Positions 50,850 to 60,360 of a stretch of DNA of 64,000 nucleotides are shown piece by piece. Every line of letters starts with the position of its first letter. Position 1 is the first letter of the stretch. The stretch lies in the NCBI GenBank assembly GCA_963575745.1, contig CAUYUJ010018620.1, positions 110,001 through 174,000 of the forward strand, in the 5' to 3' direction. The stretch comes from Prorocentrum cordatum (Eukaryota; Sar; Dinophyceae; Prorocentrales; Prorocentraceae). The notes under the pieces are model-generated. The model did no database searches. It was not told the DNA's origin and saw only the letters and a list, made by a program, of their open reading frames with translations. Made by a program: the position numbers and the translations under genes.

Positions 50850-51415
50850 GATGAGAAGGAAGACGAATGCGGAGGATGAGGGGAAGGATGAGGACGAGGA
50901 GGCGGATGAGGAGGATGAGATGGAGGATGAGGAGGATGAGGAAGAGCAGGAGGAGGAGGAGGAGGAGGAGGAGGAGGAGGGGGAGGGGGAAGGGGGAAGG
51001 ATGATGAGGAGGATGAAGACGATGAAGGGGCAAGGGCGTCGCCGCCCCGACCCGCGCCCCCCCCCCCCCCCCCCCCCCGACCTCATGAGCAGCAAGCAGG
51101 CTCCTCCGTGCGCGCTTGCTCGCGCGCGAGCACAGGTCGGGACCCCTTCGTGTTCAACTAGCCCACCCCCCTGGAGGGATAGAGCAGGATGATGAGGAGG
51201 AGAAGGCGAGGATAAGGGGGATGATGATGAGGCGGGGGAGGAGGATGAGGAGGGGGAAGAGAATGCGGAGGGGGAGGAGGAGGAGGAAGAGGAAGGGGAG
51301 AGGAGGAGGAGGAGGAGGAGGGGGAAGGGGAGAGGAGGAGGAGGTGGAGGAAGAGGAACGCATCGGGCGCGCGGGTCTGGTAGCATCGGATAACATCATG
51401 AGTCGGATGGCTGCG
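50850..51415. repeat. GGA/GATGAG polypurine block with C tract
   Basis: GAGGATGAGG-type repeats, a C tract at 51,057-51,078, then more GGA. Confidence 0.9.
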
Positions 51416-51633
51416 TGCCCGCCTGGGTAAGAGCCCCGGATCGCGTCAATCGAGTTCGAGGGAGAGGGGCAGGTAAGGAACAGTAATAGCAAGATCCCCG
51501 AGGATACGGGGGAGGAAAGGGATGGCGAAGGGGGCGCACGATGAATATGATGATGCTGATGTTTTGGGTTTACTCGACACTGCAAAGGTGCATGTATACG
51601 CCACCTGTAAAACTATAGCCACTTTTGCTCATC

Positions 51634-52419
51634 ATGCCACCGCCTCCCGAGCCCCCACCTGGCCCCGAGGGGCCGCGCGCGTTCAGACCAACTTCGGATA
51701 ATGGGCGCGCCGATGGCGCGAATCTTCTTAAACATTTATTGGGTATGCATGCGAGGTGCAAGATTTCGGCAACCGATCTGGCCATCGTGTGTCATTGGGC
51801 GTCAGAGGCTAACGTGCCTGGCGGCGCGTTTTCGCTTTACGCACTGGACCCGAGCTCACAATCGGGCAAGTTTCAACATCATATAGACCGCGTGCTGCCA
51901 GAGCCAGGCCCTTTGTTCACAGTCAGGGTGCCTCTCAACGTCAGCAGGGGCCAAACCAGAGTTGTGCGAGACGTCCCAGTGACATCTCTGTGGCGGTCGA
52001 TCGCTGACGAATTGCACCGCGACCGCAGCGTGCTAGAGACGCTCAAGGTTCCGCGTGCAGATCGGCCACCGCCTGCACTTACCATCCCTGCGTACGGCAA
52101 CCATCCTGCCGTGACCAACTGCAGAACGAATGGTCTCGATGATCCGTTGCCTCTCGCTGTCTATTTAGACGGAGTGCGGTTTATCTCCCAAGCCGCGGGG
52201 CGGTCTGAGACGGTGCTCGGATTCTGGGCAATCAAAATGGTATCGAATAAGAGACATGTCATCACGTCGATAAAATCGGGAGACCATTGCTTATGCGGCT
52301 GCAAGGGATGGTGTAGCATACGCCCACTCTTAGAATCCATCGAGTGGCAGCTCGACCACATGATGCGCGGCGTCAGGCCGCAGACGCAGTTCGACGGCAC
52401 GTAGTGGCCAATTGATTAG
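51634..52419 (+). pseudogene. Unidentified multi-part gene, N-terminal segment
   Basis: From ATG 51634: MPPPPEPPPGPEGPRAFRPT, then LLKHLLGMHARCKISATDLA, VPVTSLWRSIADELHRDRSV, DDPLPLAVYLDGVRFISQAA, HCLCGCKGWCSIRPLLESIE, QTQFDGT. In-frame TAGs follow at 52402-52404 and 52417-52419, after which the same frame continues with coding-like sequence. The pattern Y-x-D-G...C-x-C-G-C-x-G-W-C resembles a family I believe is expanded in dinoflagellates, possibly transposon-related; this is from memory only. Confidence 0.45.
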
Positions 52420-53020
52420 GCAGACGTGGATGGTCCGCTTGGGCACCGAGCCATGCTTCTGTTTTTGAAGGGCGATTGGTCGGATCACAGCCATTCTCTA
52501 GGTATGTCGTCGTGGGCGAGCTCGTTCAGCCCTTGTCAATTTTGCGTTGCCTGCTCTTGCGAACTGGAAGGTATGACGCGTGGATGCGCCGGCAGTGAGG
52601 AGCCGCCGTGGACGCTGCGGGGCTACGACGACTACGAGCTCGACTGTCGCAAGTGCGAGGTGTCCGTGACGATCGATGCCCCAGCAGCTCTTACAGAGCT
52701 GGCCCGCTCCTTGGTTTGGTCGCGCCCCCACAAAGGAATCGGCGGCAGGCTTGTCAGGCGCGACTGTAGGTTCGGCGACTTCGACCTCCAGAAAGGGGGC
52801 CGCCTGGAGCCCAGCCCTTCCCTTCGAGACATACATGCTCTCGATCGCGCCACTCTTCCACTCGCTGCTGTGTTTTGGCGACCTCGGCGTTCACTAGTCG
52901 GTGGCAAAATAATCGATTGCGCGAATCATCGATGCCCTCTTTTCAGCCGAAAGTTGGGGACCTCCCCCCAACGAACATTGGCTGTGGATTCGTTGCGCGC
53001 GTTGTTCCTGGGGCCCGTGC
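52420..53020 (+). pseudogene. Same gene, continuation after two TAG codons
   Basis: Same frame: GPLGHRAMLLFLKGDWSDHS, LGMSSWASSFSPCQFCVACS, DCRKCEVSVTIDAPAALTEL. The C-x-x-C block is plausible zinc-binding. Frame and (TA)n-derived sequence then merge into a repeat at 53,023. Whether the TAGs are mutations or intron sequence cannot be told. Confidence 0.4.
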
Positions 53021-53021
53021 T

Positions 53022-53022
<1 letters not shown>

Positions 53023-53070
<48 letters not shown>
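53023..53070. repeat. (TA)n microsatellite
   Basis: Uninterrupted TA run. Confidence 0.95.
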
Positions 53071-53162
53071 TGTTGTTTTTGGAGAATATTATTGCGCAAC
53101 CAGTGGAACATCACTGGGGGCCTTGCCGCGGTTCTCGAGATCGGGGCGCAACGGCTTTCGAT

Positions 53163-53295
53163 AGAACTTGATGCTTGGCAACGACGGCCAATCCACAATG
53201 GACAACCCGTGCCACATGACCGTCGGATATCGGCCATCACCGTGAAGATGCTGGGCAAGCGGCTCTGTTACAACATGCAGGATTGCATTTGTTGA
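53163..53295 (+). pseudogene. Possible further exon of the same gene
   Basis: IELDAWQRRPIHNGQPVPHD then RRISAITVKMLGKRLCYNMQ in the same frame, to TGA 53293-53295. W-x-R...I-x-x-I-T-x-x-M-L looks like real protein sequence, but no family is named. Confidence 0.3.
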
Positions 53296-53304
53296 GCCAT
53301 GAGC

Positions 53305-53410
53305 GACATGATGAGGAGGAGGAGGAGGACGACGAAGAAGAGGAGGTGGTGGAGGAGGAGGAGGAGGAGGAGGGCGAACATGAGCAGTAGTAGTAGGAGG
53401 AGGAGGGCGG
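53305..53410. repeat. (GGA)n polypurine block
   Basis: GGA/GAC repeat with a short (TAG)n. Confidence 0.9.
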
Positions 53411-53648
53411 ACAGAGGGCGATGGTGGCAGCAGAAGGGAAGGATTGACAAAAGCACTCCAGAGAAATGAGAGAGGTGGGCATTCCCAGCCCAGAGCGCCT
53501 GCTGCTTGAAATCACCCCGTTCGTGCGGCCGCTGCCCATGCACTGATGGAGTGCCGAAGCCCGTAAACTGCGAATCTTAGGTGTGAAGGGCTGATGGGTC
53601 TTTGACGGAAGGATCGGGCGGGAGAGGAATTGGGAGACGGGCGCCTGG

Positions 53649-53692
53649 AAATCCATCGCGAAATCCATCGCGATGGATTTTGCGATGGATTT
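53649..53692. repeat. CATCGCGATG palindrome, copy 5
   Basis: 44-bp dyad centred at 53670/53671 with one mismatch. Arms contain AAATCC/GGATTT instead of AATTTCC/GGAAATT. Confidence 0.95.
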
Positions 53693-53842
53693 TGGATGGG
53701 TGGAGGGCTGCTAAGGGGCGAAATGGCAAGCAGGATAAGTGAGGAGGAGTGATTGAGAGAGGGAGGACGGGAGGGCGAGAAAGAACAGACCTGACCATCC
53801 TCCCATCACCGCCCTCCACTTCCAACTCCTCCACCGTGTTGC

Positions 53843-53858
53843 AGCAATTTTGGCTCAA
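53843..53858 (+). other. Possible relict spliced-leader sequence
   Basis: AGCAATTTTGGCTCAA differs at one position from the corresponding part of the dinoflagellate spliced leader (AGCCATTTTGGCTCAA). It is preceded by TTGCAG and sits directly upstream of an ORF. Relict leaders mark genes re-inserted from processed mRNA in dinoflagellates. Confidence 0.45.
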
Positions 53859-54471
53859 ATTATTGGGGTGTCCCAGAAGCGCACTCGCGTGTCGAGTGCG
53901 TCGACGCAACGCCCGAACGTCGACTCCCAGCCCGGCGCACAGTCGGACAGCCCCGAATACGAGTACTTTTTCGAGAATGCAGCGTATACATATTCTCAAC
54001 ATGACAGGCAGCTGTGGTGTTGTTACGTGAGGTCGCCGCGCAAGAAGGCGCGATTCCCCGACCCCACGGATCGCGAGATCGCCGACCACGCTGCCGACGT
54101 GGACGCACAGAACCAGGCCGAGGCAGAAGAAGCTCGTCAGCTCGCTGAGGATGAGTACCACGCTAGTTTGTGGCACGATCTGACGTCCACGCCCAACCTT
54201 CTGCCAGCATGCCCCCCCCCCCCCCGTGCACGTGCATCCCGTCGCGGAGAACGCCGCGGACCTGGCCGCGGAGCCGGTTGGCGCCTCGATCGGGGCCGCG
54301 ACGGCGACCAACGGCGCGGCCGCTGACGGTGGCGCGATCATCGTTGCCGACAGCGACGACGACGACGAGCGCCAGCTGCAGGGGTCCACTCACACCGCTA
54401 ACGGGCTGAAGAGGTCGGTCCGAGCCCCTCGCGTTGTTCGCTCCCGTGGCGGCTGGAAATTCAACGGCTGA
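53850..54471 (+). pseudogene. Unidentified protein behind the leader relict
   Basis: Frame 1 (TTG-initiated as drawn; no ATG): QIIGVSQKRTRVSSASTQRP, SPEYEYFFENAAYTYSQHDR, QLWCCYVRSPRKKARFPDPT, HAADVDAQNQAEAEEARQLA, to a C tract at about 54,211-54,224. There the frame shifts to HPVAENAADLAAEPVGASIG, ADSDDDDERQLQGSTHTANG, SRGGWKFNG and TGA 54469-54471. It is acidic and low-complexity. No family is recognised. Slippage in the C tract explains the shift. Confidence 0.4.
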
Positions 54472-54519
54472 TGAGAATGCGCAGCCGTGCTTACCGCTGC
54501 AAAGCCAGCCCAGACCTCC

Positions 54520-54720
54520 TCCTCCATTCTCATCCCCCTCCTCCATCTATTCCTGCTCCTCCTCATCCCCCTCATTTTTTACTCCTCATCTTCCCCCTCA
54601 TCCTCATCCTCCCTCCTCGCTCCTCATCCTCCCTCCTCGCTCCTCATCCTCATTCTCCTCGTCCTCCTCCTCGTCGCCCTCCTCCCCCCCCCTCGCCCTC
54701 GCCCCCGTCGCCTCGACGCC
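54520..54720. repeat. (CCT)n polypyrimidine block
   Basis: CCTCCTCATCCCCCTC-type repeat. Confidence 0.9.
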
Positions 54721-54853
54721 CTCCTCTCGCAGTGCAGTTTCAATGTGCTTCGAGGCTCTGGGGTCAAATAGCGAACCCCATGAGCAGAGATGACAGTGGT
54801 AGTCCGGCTGCGATTGAAACAGTCTCCAGAACGCGGGGCACTGCGGCGGCCAC

Positions 54854-55180
54854 GTGAGCCTGAAAGCCGCGGAGGCGTCGCTGCTCCTGGGGTTCGCCAT
54901 CGATGAGCTTCTGCTGCATGGCGGTGCCCGACAATTTGGCGAGACGTTGGTAGGAGCAGGGGGGGGGGGGTGTCTGAAACTGTTGGTGTCCGAGCTCAGG
55001 AATCAGGACGTCGCCCCGACGCACGCTAGCTATCCCAGGTGTGCTGCATACTTGTCCTCGCACGTTCGGCGTTGCAAACGCGCGGGTTTGAAACTCGCAC
55101 CCAAACATCATCTCCTATGCCAGATGACCCACAGGAGTTGGGATTTAAATCACCAGAACCCGCAAGTTTGGACCGCGCCC
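54854..55180 (+). pseudogene. Possible C-terminal exon of the 51.6-kb gene
   Basis: MSLKAAEASLLLGFAIDELL, then KLLVSELRNQDVAPTHASYP, AYLSSHVRRCKRAGLKLAPK, HHLLCQMTHRSWDLNHQNPQ before a C tract. K-H-H-L-L...T-x-R-S-W...N-P resembles the C-terminal part of the family suggested at 51,634. Low confidence. Confidence 0.3.
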
Positions 55181-55204
55181 CCCCCCCCCCCCCCCCCCCC
55201 CCCT
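55181..55204. repeat. C homopolymer tract
   Basis: Run of about 24 C residues with one T. Confidence 0.9.
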
Positions 55205-55334
55205 CCCTCGAGCCTGATGCGTGTGAAACGGTGAAGGGGCGGCGGACATCCTGGCGCTAGGCCGTCATGAATAGTTCTCGCGCGGACGACCGCCCTCCCC
55301 CCATCGTGGTCCACGGGCCGCACATCGATGTTCC

Positions 55335-55366
55335 ATCGCAAATTCCATCGCGATGGAATTTCCGAT
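55335..55366. repeat. CATCGCGATG palindrome, copy 6
   Basis: Dyad centred at 55350/55351 (CATCGCAAATTCCATCG then its near-complement), one mismatch. Confidence 0.9.
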
Positions 55367-55379
55367 CCACGGGGAAAGA

Positions 55380-55590
55380 ACAGGGAGGAGGAGGGGGAGG
55401 AGGAGGAGGAGGGGGATAACGCGGAGGATGAGGAAGAGGAGGAGGGGGAGGCGGAGGCGGAGGCGGAGGATGAAGCGGAGGAGGCGGAGGAGGATGAGGA
55501 GGATGAGGAGGAGGAGGAAGAGGAGGAGGAGGAGGGATGTGGAGGAGGAGGAGGAGGAGGAGGATGCGGAGGATGAGGAGGATGACGCAG
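55380..55590. repeat. GGA/GATGAGG polypurine block
   Basis: GGAGGAGGATGAGG-type repeat. Confidence 0.9.
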
Positions 55591-56160
55591 GGCGTGCGAC
55601 ATCCCAGAGGACCCCCCAACACGGCAGCCCGAAGTTGTACCACTGCTACAGGGATGAAAGGGCTGAGCGCTTTCTTGAGAGACGTTGCAGTTTTTTGCCG
55701 CAGGCGCACATGCCCGTGGCGCGCGTTCAGACAGCTCGACCTGCATTCGAGGTCGACTGTCGGCAGCTCGTTCGCACGGCACGGCGAGTGGTTGCCGCTC
55801 GTGTCTGGCAATTTGCTTCTGTAAATTGTGGGAGTACGATGAAGATGAAAAGGCGACAGGAAGAGGAGTCGGGGGAAGGGGGGGGTGGGGGGGAGGCGGA
55901 AGAGGAGGATGATGAGGATATGTAGGACGAGGACTATCAAAATGTTCTGCGTTTCGCCCCCCGCAGTTTACCGACTGCACACTTTGCGGCGTGCGAAGAG
56001 ACTGTGGTTCATCCCGTCCGCCTGCCTGCTCGCTCGACCTGAGAGAAGATCGGTCGAGGCTGGCGGAAGGGTACACCGCCCGTTTGACTTATTGGAAAAT
56101 GGTCGTGTGTTTCGGACGCATATCCGAAAATGTTCGAGCGGTCCAGCCCCTCATCGCAAA
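55591..56160. other. Stretch without a recognised gene
   Basis: Mixed DNA with short ORFs in several frames (for example FLPQAHMPVARVQTARPAFE) and no recognisable domain. Confidence 0.4.
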
Positions 56161-56161
56161 C

Positions 56162-56200
56162 TCCATCGCAAAATCCATTGCAATGGATTTGTGCGATGGA
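56162..56200. repeat. CATTGCAATG palindrome, copy 7
   Basis: TCCATCGCAAAATCCATTG then CAATGGATTTGTGCGATGGA. The centre is ATTGCAAT instead of ATCGCGAT, changed on both sides, with one bulged G in the right arm. Confidence 0.9.
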
Positions 56201-56289
56201 TTTGCTCCCCCCGTAGAAACCCTCGACACTACAGCGCGGCGCCGATCCCCTCAATACATCCTGGCCCTACCATTTTCGGAATGGTCCTG

Positions 56290-56830
56290 ATCCTTCCCCC
56301 CCTCCCTTCCCCCCTCTGCCCCCCTTCGCCTTCCCTTGCACTTTCCCCCTGTCCCTCCCTCCATCCATCCGTCCTCCTCCTCACCCGTCTCATCGCCTTC
56401 CTCTTCTTTGTCCTTCTCCTCCTCCCCCTCCTCATCGATCTCCGTTTCCTCATCATCATTTCCTGTCCTCTTGTCCTCTCCTCTCCTCTCCTATCCTCGT
56501 CTCTCCTCGTCCTCGTCCCTCCTCCTCCTCCTCATCCTCATCCTCCTCCTCCTCCCCCTCCTCCTCCTCCTCCTCCTCCTCCCCCTCGTCCTCATCCTCA
56601 TCTTCCTCCTCCTCCTCGCCCTCCTCCTCGTCCTCCTCCTCTTCCCTCTCCCCCCCCCTTTCCTCTTCCTGCCCCTCCTGCTGCTGCGCCTGCTCCTCCT
56701 CCTCCTCTTCTTCCTCCTTCTCCTCCTCCCTCTCCTCCTCCTCCTCCTCCTCCTCCTCCTCCTCCTCCTCCTCCTCCTTCTCTTCCTCATCCTCCTCGTG
56801 CTGTTGCTGCTGTTCCTCCTGCTCTTGGGG
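56290..56830. repeat. (CCT)n polypyrimidine block
   Basis: CCCTCC and CCTCCTCCT repeats with CATC interruptions. Confidence 0.95.
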
Positions 56831-57352
56831 TTCACTGGCGGATGAATCGACTGCGCCCCCTTGAACGGTGCGACTTGATGGTAAATTGGAAATTCAGCCC
56901 CCGCATTCACGCGCCTACGGCCGCCCCCGCCCACGACGAGATTGTTTTTACTCACAGGCCTGCGGCCGCATCCAAACGAGACGAAACGATGCGAGGGGCG
57001 TGCCGAATGAACGCGGCCCGTTCTGTTCTCAATCCTTCGGCCTTCTCCGCGCGCGATGGGAGAACACAATGCGCGCGGGGTGTGCGAGGGGAAGACGCTA
57101 GGCTAGTAACGAAGTATAGTACGTACTCATATAATGTGTATATTGATGCAAGCATGGCGATTTACATGCATACATTATACAACCTGACATATTGATCGGA
57201 TGTCCGCCGATGATATGATTATTGATCGGTGTTTTTGCAATGCTTGGCCGACAAAGCTGGCCGATCAATTTTGGCTACGTTTGAGACCTCTGGGGGGGGG
57301 GGGGTCGCGCGAGAGGTCAGGCAGCACGCGTTTACAGACTGGCCGCTCGAGG
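56831..57352. other. Right edge of the island
   Basis: No supported gene. Contains ATTGATCGG at 57,193 and 57,222, matching the left edge, then CAATTTTGGCTACG (57,262), weakly spliced-leader-like, and a G run at 57,291-57,303 just before the gag ORF. Confidence 0.45.
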
Positions 57353-58312
57353 ATGGCCCCATCGACGGTGGAGCGCGCGATCAAGAAGTGGGAGCAGAGC
57401 GGCGGTGCCTCTGTGCTCTGGCTGGAGACGTGGGCGCGCGACCGACTACTGAGCTTGTCGGACCGCGCCTATGTCGCGATGAAGTGCTTGCTCTCCTCGA
57501 TCTACTGCGCGGGGAGCTGCGACCAGATCAGCCTGGCTAGCATGGCGAGCATCGAGGCGTTGTGCCGCATAGTCTCGCAGATCGTGGAGGCCTACTCGGG
57601 CGACCCGACCAAGCCGCCGAAGTGGGGCGGTCTGCGCCACTGCATGGGCGCGGCGGGCCCGACGGGCGCGATCGACCCCGCGCATCGCACGGCGGTGTTC
57701 CGCCGAAACAAGGAAGTGGAGCTCGAGAACTGGAAGGGCCGCGCGGCAGGGGTGCCGCCGCGGAGCCCGCTGGCGCTGGAGCCGGGCGAGGGCCTGCCTG
57801 GCGCTGGCGCTGGGGCCGACGGCTGGGGCCGCGGGCGCGGCCGAGGTCGCGACGCAGGCTCAAAAGACGCGAAGATCGGGGCACAATCGGATCGGGATAT
57901 CTCGAAATCTCTGAGGATCGGCGGGTTTGGAGGATGTATTGGGCGCCGCGGCCGCTCCAGAGCGTTCCGGAACGCTCTGAGAGCGCTCCGGAACGCCCTG
58001 GAGCGATTTATCCCGATCTTAGCCTTGTTTTACAGGCGGGCGCGGCGCTGGCGGGCGCAGAGACGCAAGAGCTGCTGGGCGCGGTGGCGGCGGGCGCGGC
58101 GGCGAGCTCACCGCGCCCGACGGAGGATGACCTCCTCCGCCGACGGGGGTGTGCGACCCGTCGGTAGTGCAAAGCCCAAGCGTGAAGTCGGGGTGGACCC
58201 GCTGTCGATCGCTCTTCCCCCTGCCGAGACAAGACGATGCTACTTCCAACGGCGCGCGTCTCCAGGGCCGCGGGGCTGTGCGGCTCGCCAGGCGGGCTCG
58301 TCGCGATTTTAA
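57353..58312 (+). pseudogene. Element 4 gag-like ORF
   Basis: Starts MAPSTVERAIKKWEQSGGAS at 57353. VLWLETWARDRLLSLSDRAY, SIEALCRIVSQIVEAYSGDP and AVFRRNKEVELENWKGRAAG follow. The helical middle parallels the element 3 gag-like ORF. After about 57,900 the frame becomes Arg-rich and another frame looks more protein-like (DLSLVLQAGAALAGAETQEL, about 58,013-58,110), so a frameshift is likely. A 22-bp palindrome (57958-57979, centre CCGG) lies at that transition. Confidence 0.6.
57958..57979. repeat. 22-bp perfect palindrome
   Basis: Left half CAGAGCGTTCC; the right half is its exact complement. A degenerate second copy (AGAGCGCTCCGGAACGCCCT) follows at once. Confidence 0.9.
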
Positions 58313-58413
58313 TGATGCCGGGGGTGCCTTGAATTGGTTGGCCAACCGCGAGGCCAGCGGGCGCGCGCCCAATGTTGACCAGATGAGGGTGCACGCGCGG
58401 ATTCTGGATTGCA

Positions 58414-59577
58414 TTGCCGAGCGCACGCCGCCGCCGATCCCCTCCCCGCGAGCAGCCTTCTCTGAGCGGCTGCACGGCCGCAGTGTTTACGACGAGTCGG
58501 CCGGGCGGAACGTCGGGCGTCTGCGCAACGGGAGGGCCGCGGCCGGCAGAGATCGCACTTGTCCATGCGCGCCAGTTTCTCGCAGACGGATATTATCGGA
58601 TTCTGGTTGACATGGAGGGCCTTTGCCATCGTTTGAACGAACGCGACATCATTCCTCACTGGGGCCCCATCACTCGCCCGGAACAGGAGGCTGCATGTGC
58701 GCCTCGTTGAGCTCCTCTACTCCAGGGGCACGCTGGCCTTCTTGGATGAGGACCAGCGCCGCCGGGAGGTCGGCATTTTCTCCGTCGCCAACAAGAGCGG
58801 CCAGCTCCGCCTCATCATCGACGCGAGGAGGAGCAACCTGCACTTCACTTCGCCACCAGGTGCGCCGCTGGTAACCGCGGAGGGCCTGGCTCGCATCGAG
58901 GTTGAGGGAATCCGCCCCCTCGACCGAGAAGCAGCCGACGCAGGCTTCACGCTGGGCACCTCAGACATCAGAGACGCCTTCCACCGGTTTCGGATCGACA
59001 AGGACCTGTCGGCATTCTTCTGTCTGCGAGCCGTGCAGGCGCCCGAGGTGGGCATGGCTGGCCTGGCGTTGGAAGGCGAGCCCGTGGGGGCTGGCCGCCT
59101 CCTGGCGCCCGCCCGCGCCGCGCTGCCCATGGGCCTCGCGCGGTCGCTGTGCTTTTACCAGGAGGTGGGCGAGGCCGCGATGCAGGAGACCCCGGCACTC
59201 AGCCAGGCGCCGCGGATGCGCGACCGCGGGCCCGCCGCGGCGTTGCGCCCGAGCGCCCCTCTCTCTCGCGGAGGCGGGGCCCAGTGCACCTACGTGGACA
59301 ACCTAGTGGTGCTGGGTTTCAGCCGGGCGGAAGTCGCCGCAGGACTTGGCGCGGCCACCGGGCGTTTCGACGGGGCGGGGTCGCGCGCGCACGAGACGTA
59401 GATCCAGCTGGGCCGCGGCGAGACGCTGGGCCGCGTGCTAGGCGGCGCGGCGCTAGCCACCCGGCTGGCGGCCAAGCGCTACTGGCGGGTCCGCCGCGGG
59501 CTTGACTGGTCGCTGAGCTGTCGCGCGCTCCCAGGCTGGGCTTGGGAGATCGTGCTCGGGCATTGCGCCTAATGCGC
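58414..59577 (+). pseudogene. Element 4 reverse transcriptase
   Basis: The first frame ends LNERDIIPHWGPITRPEQ near 58,690. A frameshift joins it to RLVELLYSRGTLAFLDEDQR, FSVANKSGQLRLIIDARRSN, LHFTSPPGAPLVTAEG, TLGTSDIRDAFHRFRIDKDL (motif A), AALPMGLA and CTYVDNLVVLG (motif C as YVDN). After TAG 59399-59401 the same frame gives AKRYWRVRRGLDWSLSCRAL and WEIVLGHCA, with a TAA at 59571-59573. DIRS-like RT. YVDN in place of YVDD may be lineage-specific or a loss of the second Asp. Confidence 0.8.
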
Positions 59578-60360
59578 CATGTGCAACCGTGACGCGCTGC
59601 CAGTCTTCAACGCGATCTACAAGTTTATTGTTGCCAACTACCACCAGGAAGCGCCCTTGCGGCCAACCGCGCGGGCGGGGCTGGTGGCCTTCAGAGGCCC
59701 GAAGCCGCTGCAGCGGGGCGACTGGGCGCTGCCGTGGAGCTCGCTGGCGCGTTCGTCAGACGCGTCGGAGCATGGCCACGCGGCGAGCGCCTCATTATTC
59801 GGACAGGAGACCGCGGGGGGGATCGGCCGCGCGCAGGCGCGGTCAAGGTTTCGCCGCTCGGGCGGCCATTCAGCTGGAGCAGATTTCTTCGCGACGAACG
59901 GCATCGCGATGACGAGTGGAGGGGGCCTCGAGCCAGTTGGCGAGCTTGAGGATGACGATGAGATCGCGCCCCAAGTTGAGCGGGGGGATCAGACGTTCAA
60001 AAAGATGGCGGCGGAGATCTTCTCGGCATTCCGCTGGGCGGGGTTGGTCGCCCGCGGCCGGCGCAGCACGACGGAAGATATCTCCGTCTACGAGTCACGG
60101 GCCATCTTGCGCGCCGTCGAGATTCACGTAAGTCTCTCGCCGCGTGAGGGCGAGCACGTTGTGGCGTTGAGCGACAACTTGCTCGCAGTATTGTGTTTCG
60201 AGAGGAGAAGAGCCAAACGCTCTGTTGCCCTCTCATGCACACGTCGGGCTTCGCCCTCTGCCTCGCCCCGAACAAGCGCCTTCGCGCAAGATGGGTTACG
60301 AGCGAGCTCAACCCGAGCGACGAGGGCTCCAGGCTGTATGACCCCAACTACGACCTGAAG
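59578..60360 (+). pseudogene. Element 4 RNase H, frame-shifted
   Basis: Continues in frame with RDALPVFNAIYKFIVANYHQ, WSSLARSSDASEHGHAA (first acidic site), ISVYESRAILRAVEIHVSLS (Glu) and HVVALSDNLLAVLCFERRRA (Asp). A frameshift near 60,230 then gives RLRARWVTSELNPSDEGSRL, the usual end of DIRS-like RNase H. Confidence 0.7.

Noticed and set aside
57262-57275. CAATTTTGGCTACG as a spliced-leader relict before element 4 gag
   Set aside because: Too short and diverges after GGCT.
26336-59912. Further CATCGCGATG sites (26,336 and 59,902) as palindrome copies
   Set aside because: Only the 10-bp core matches; the arms do not pair.
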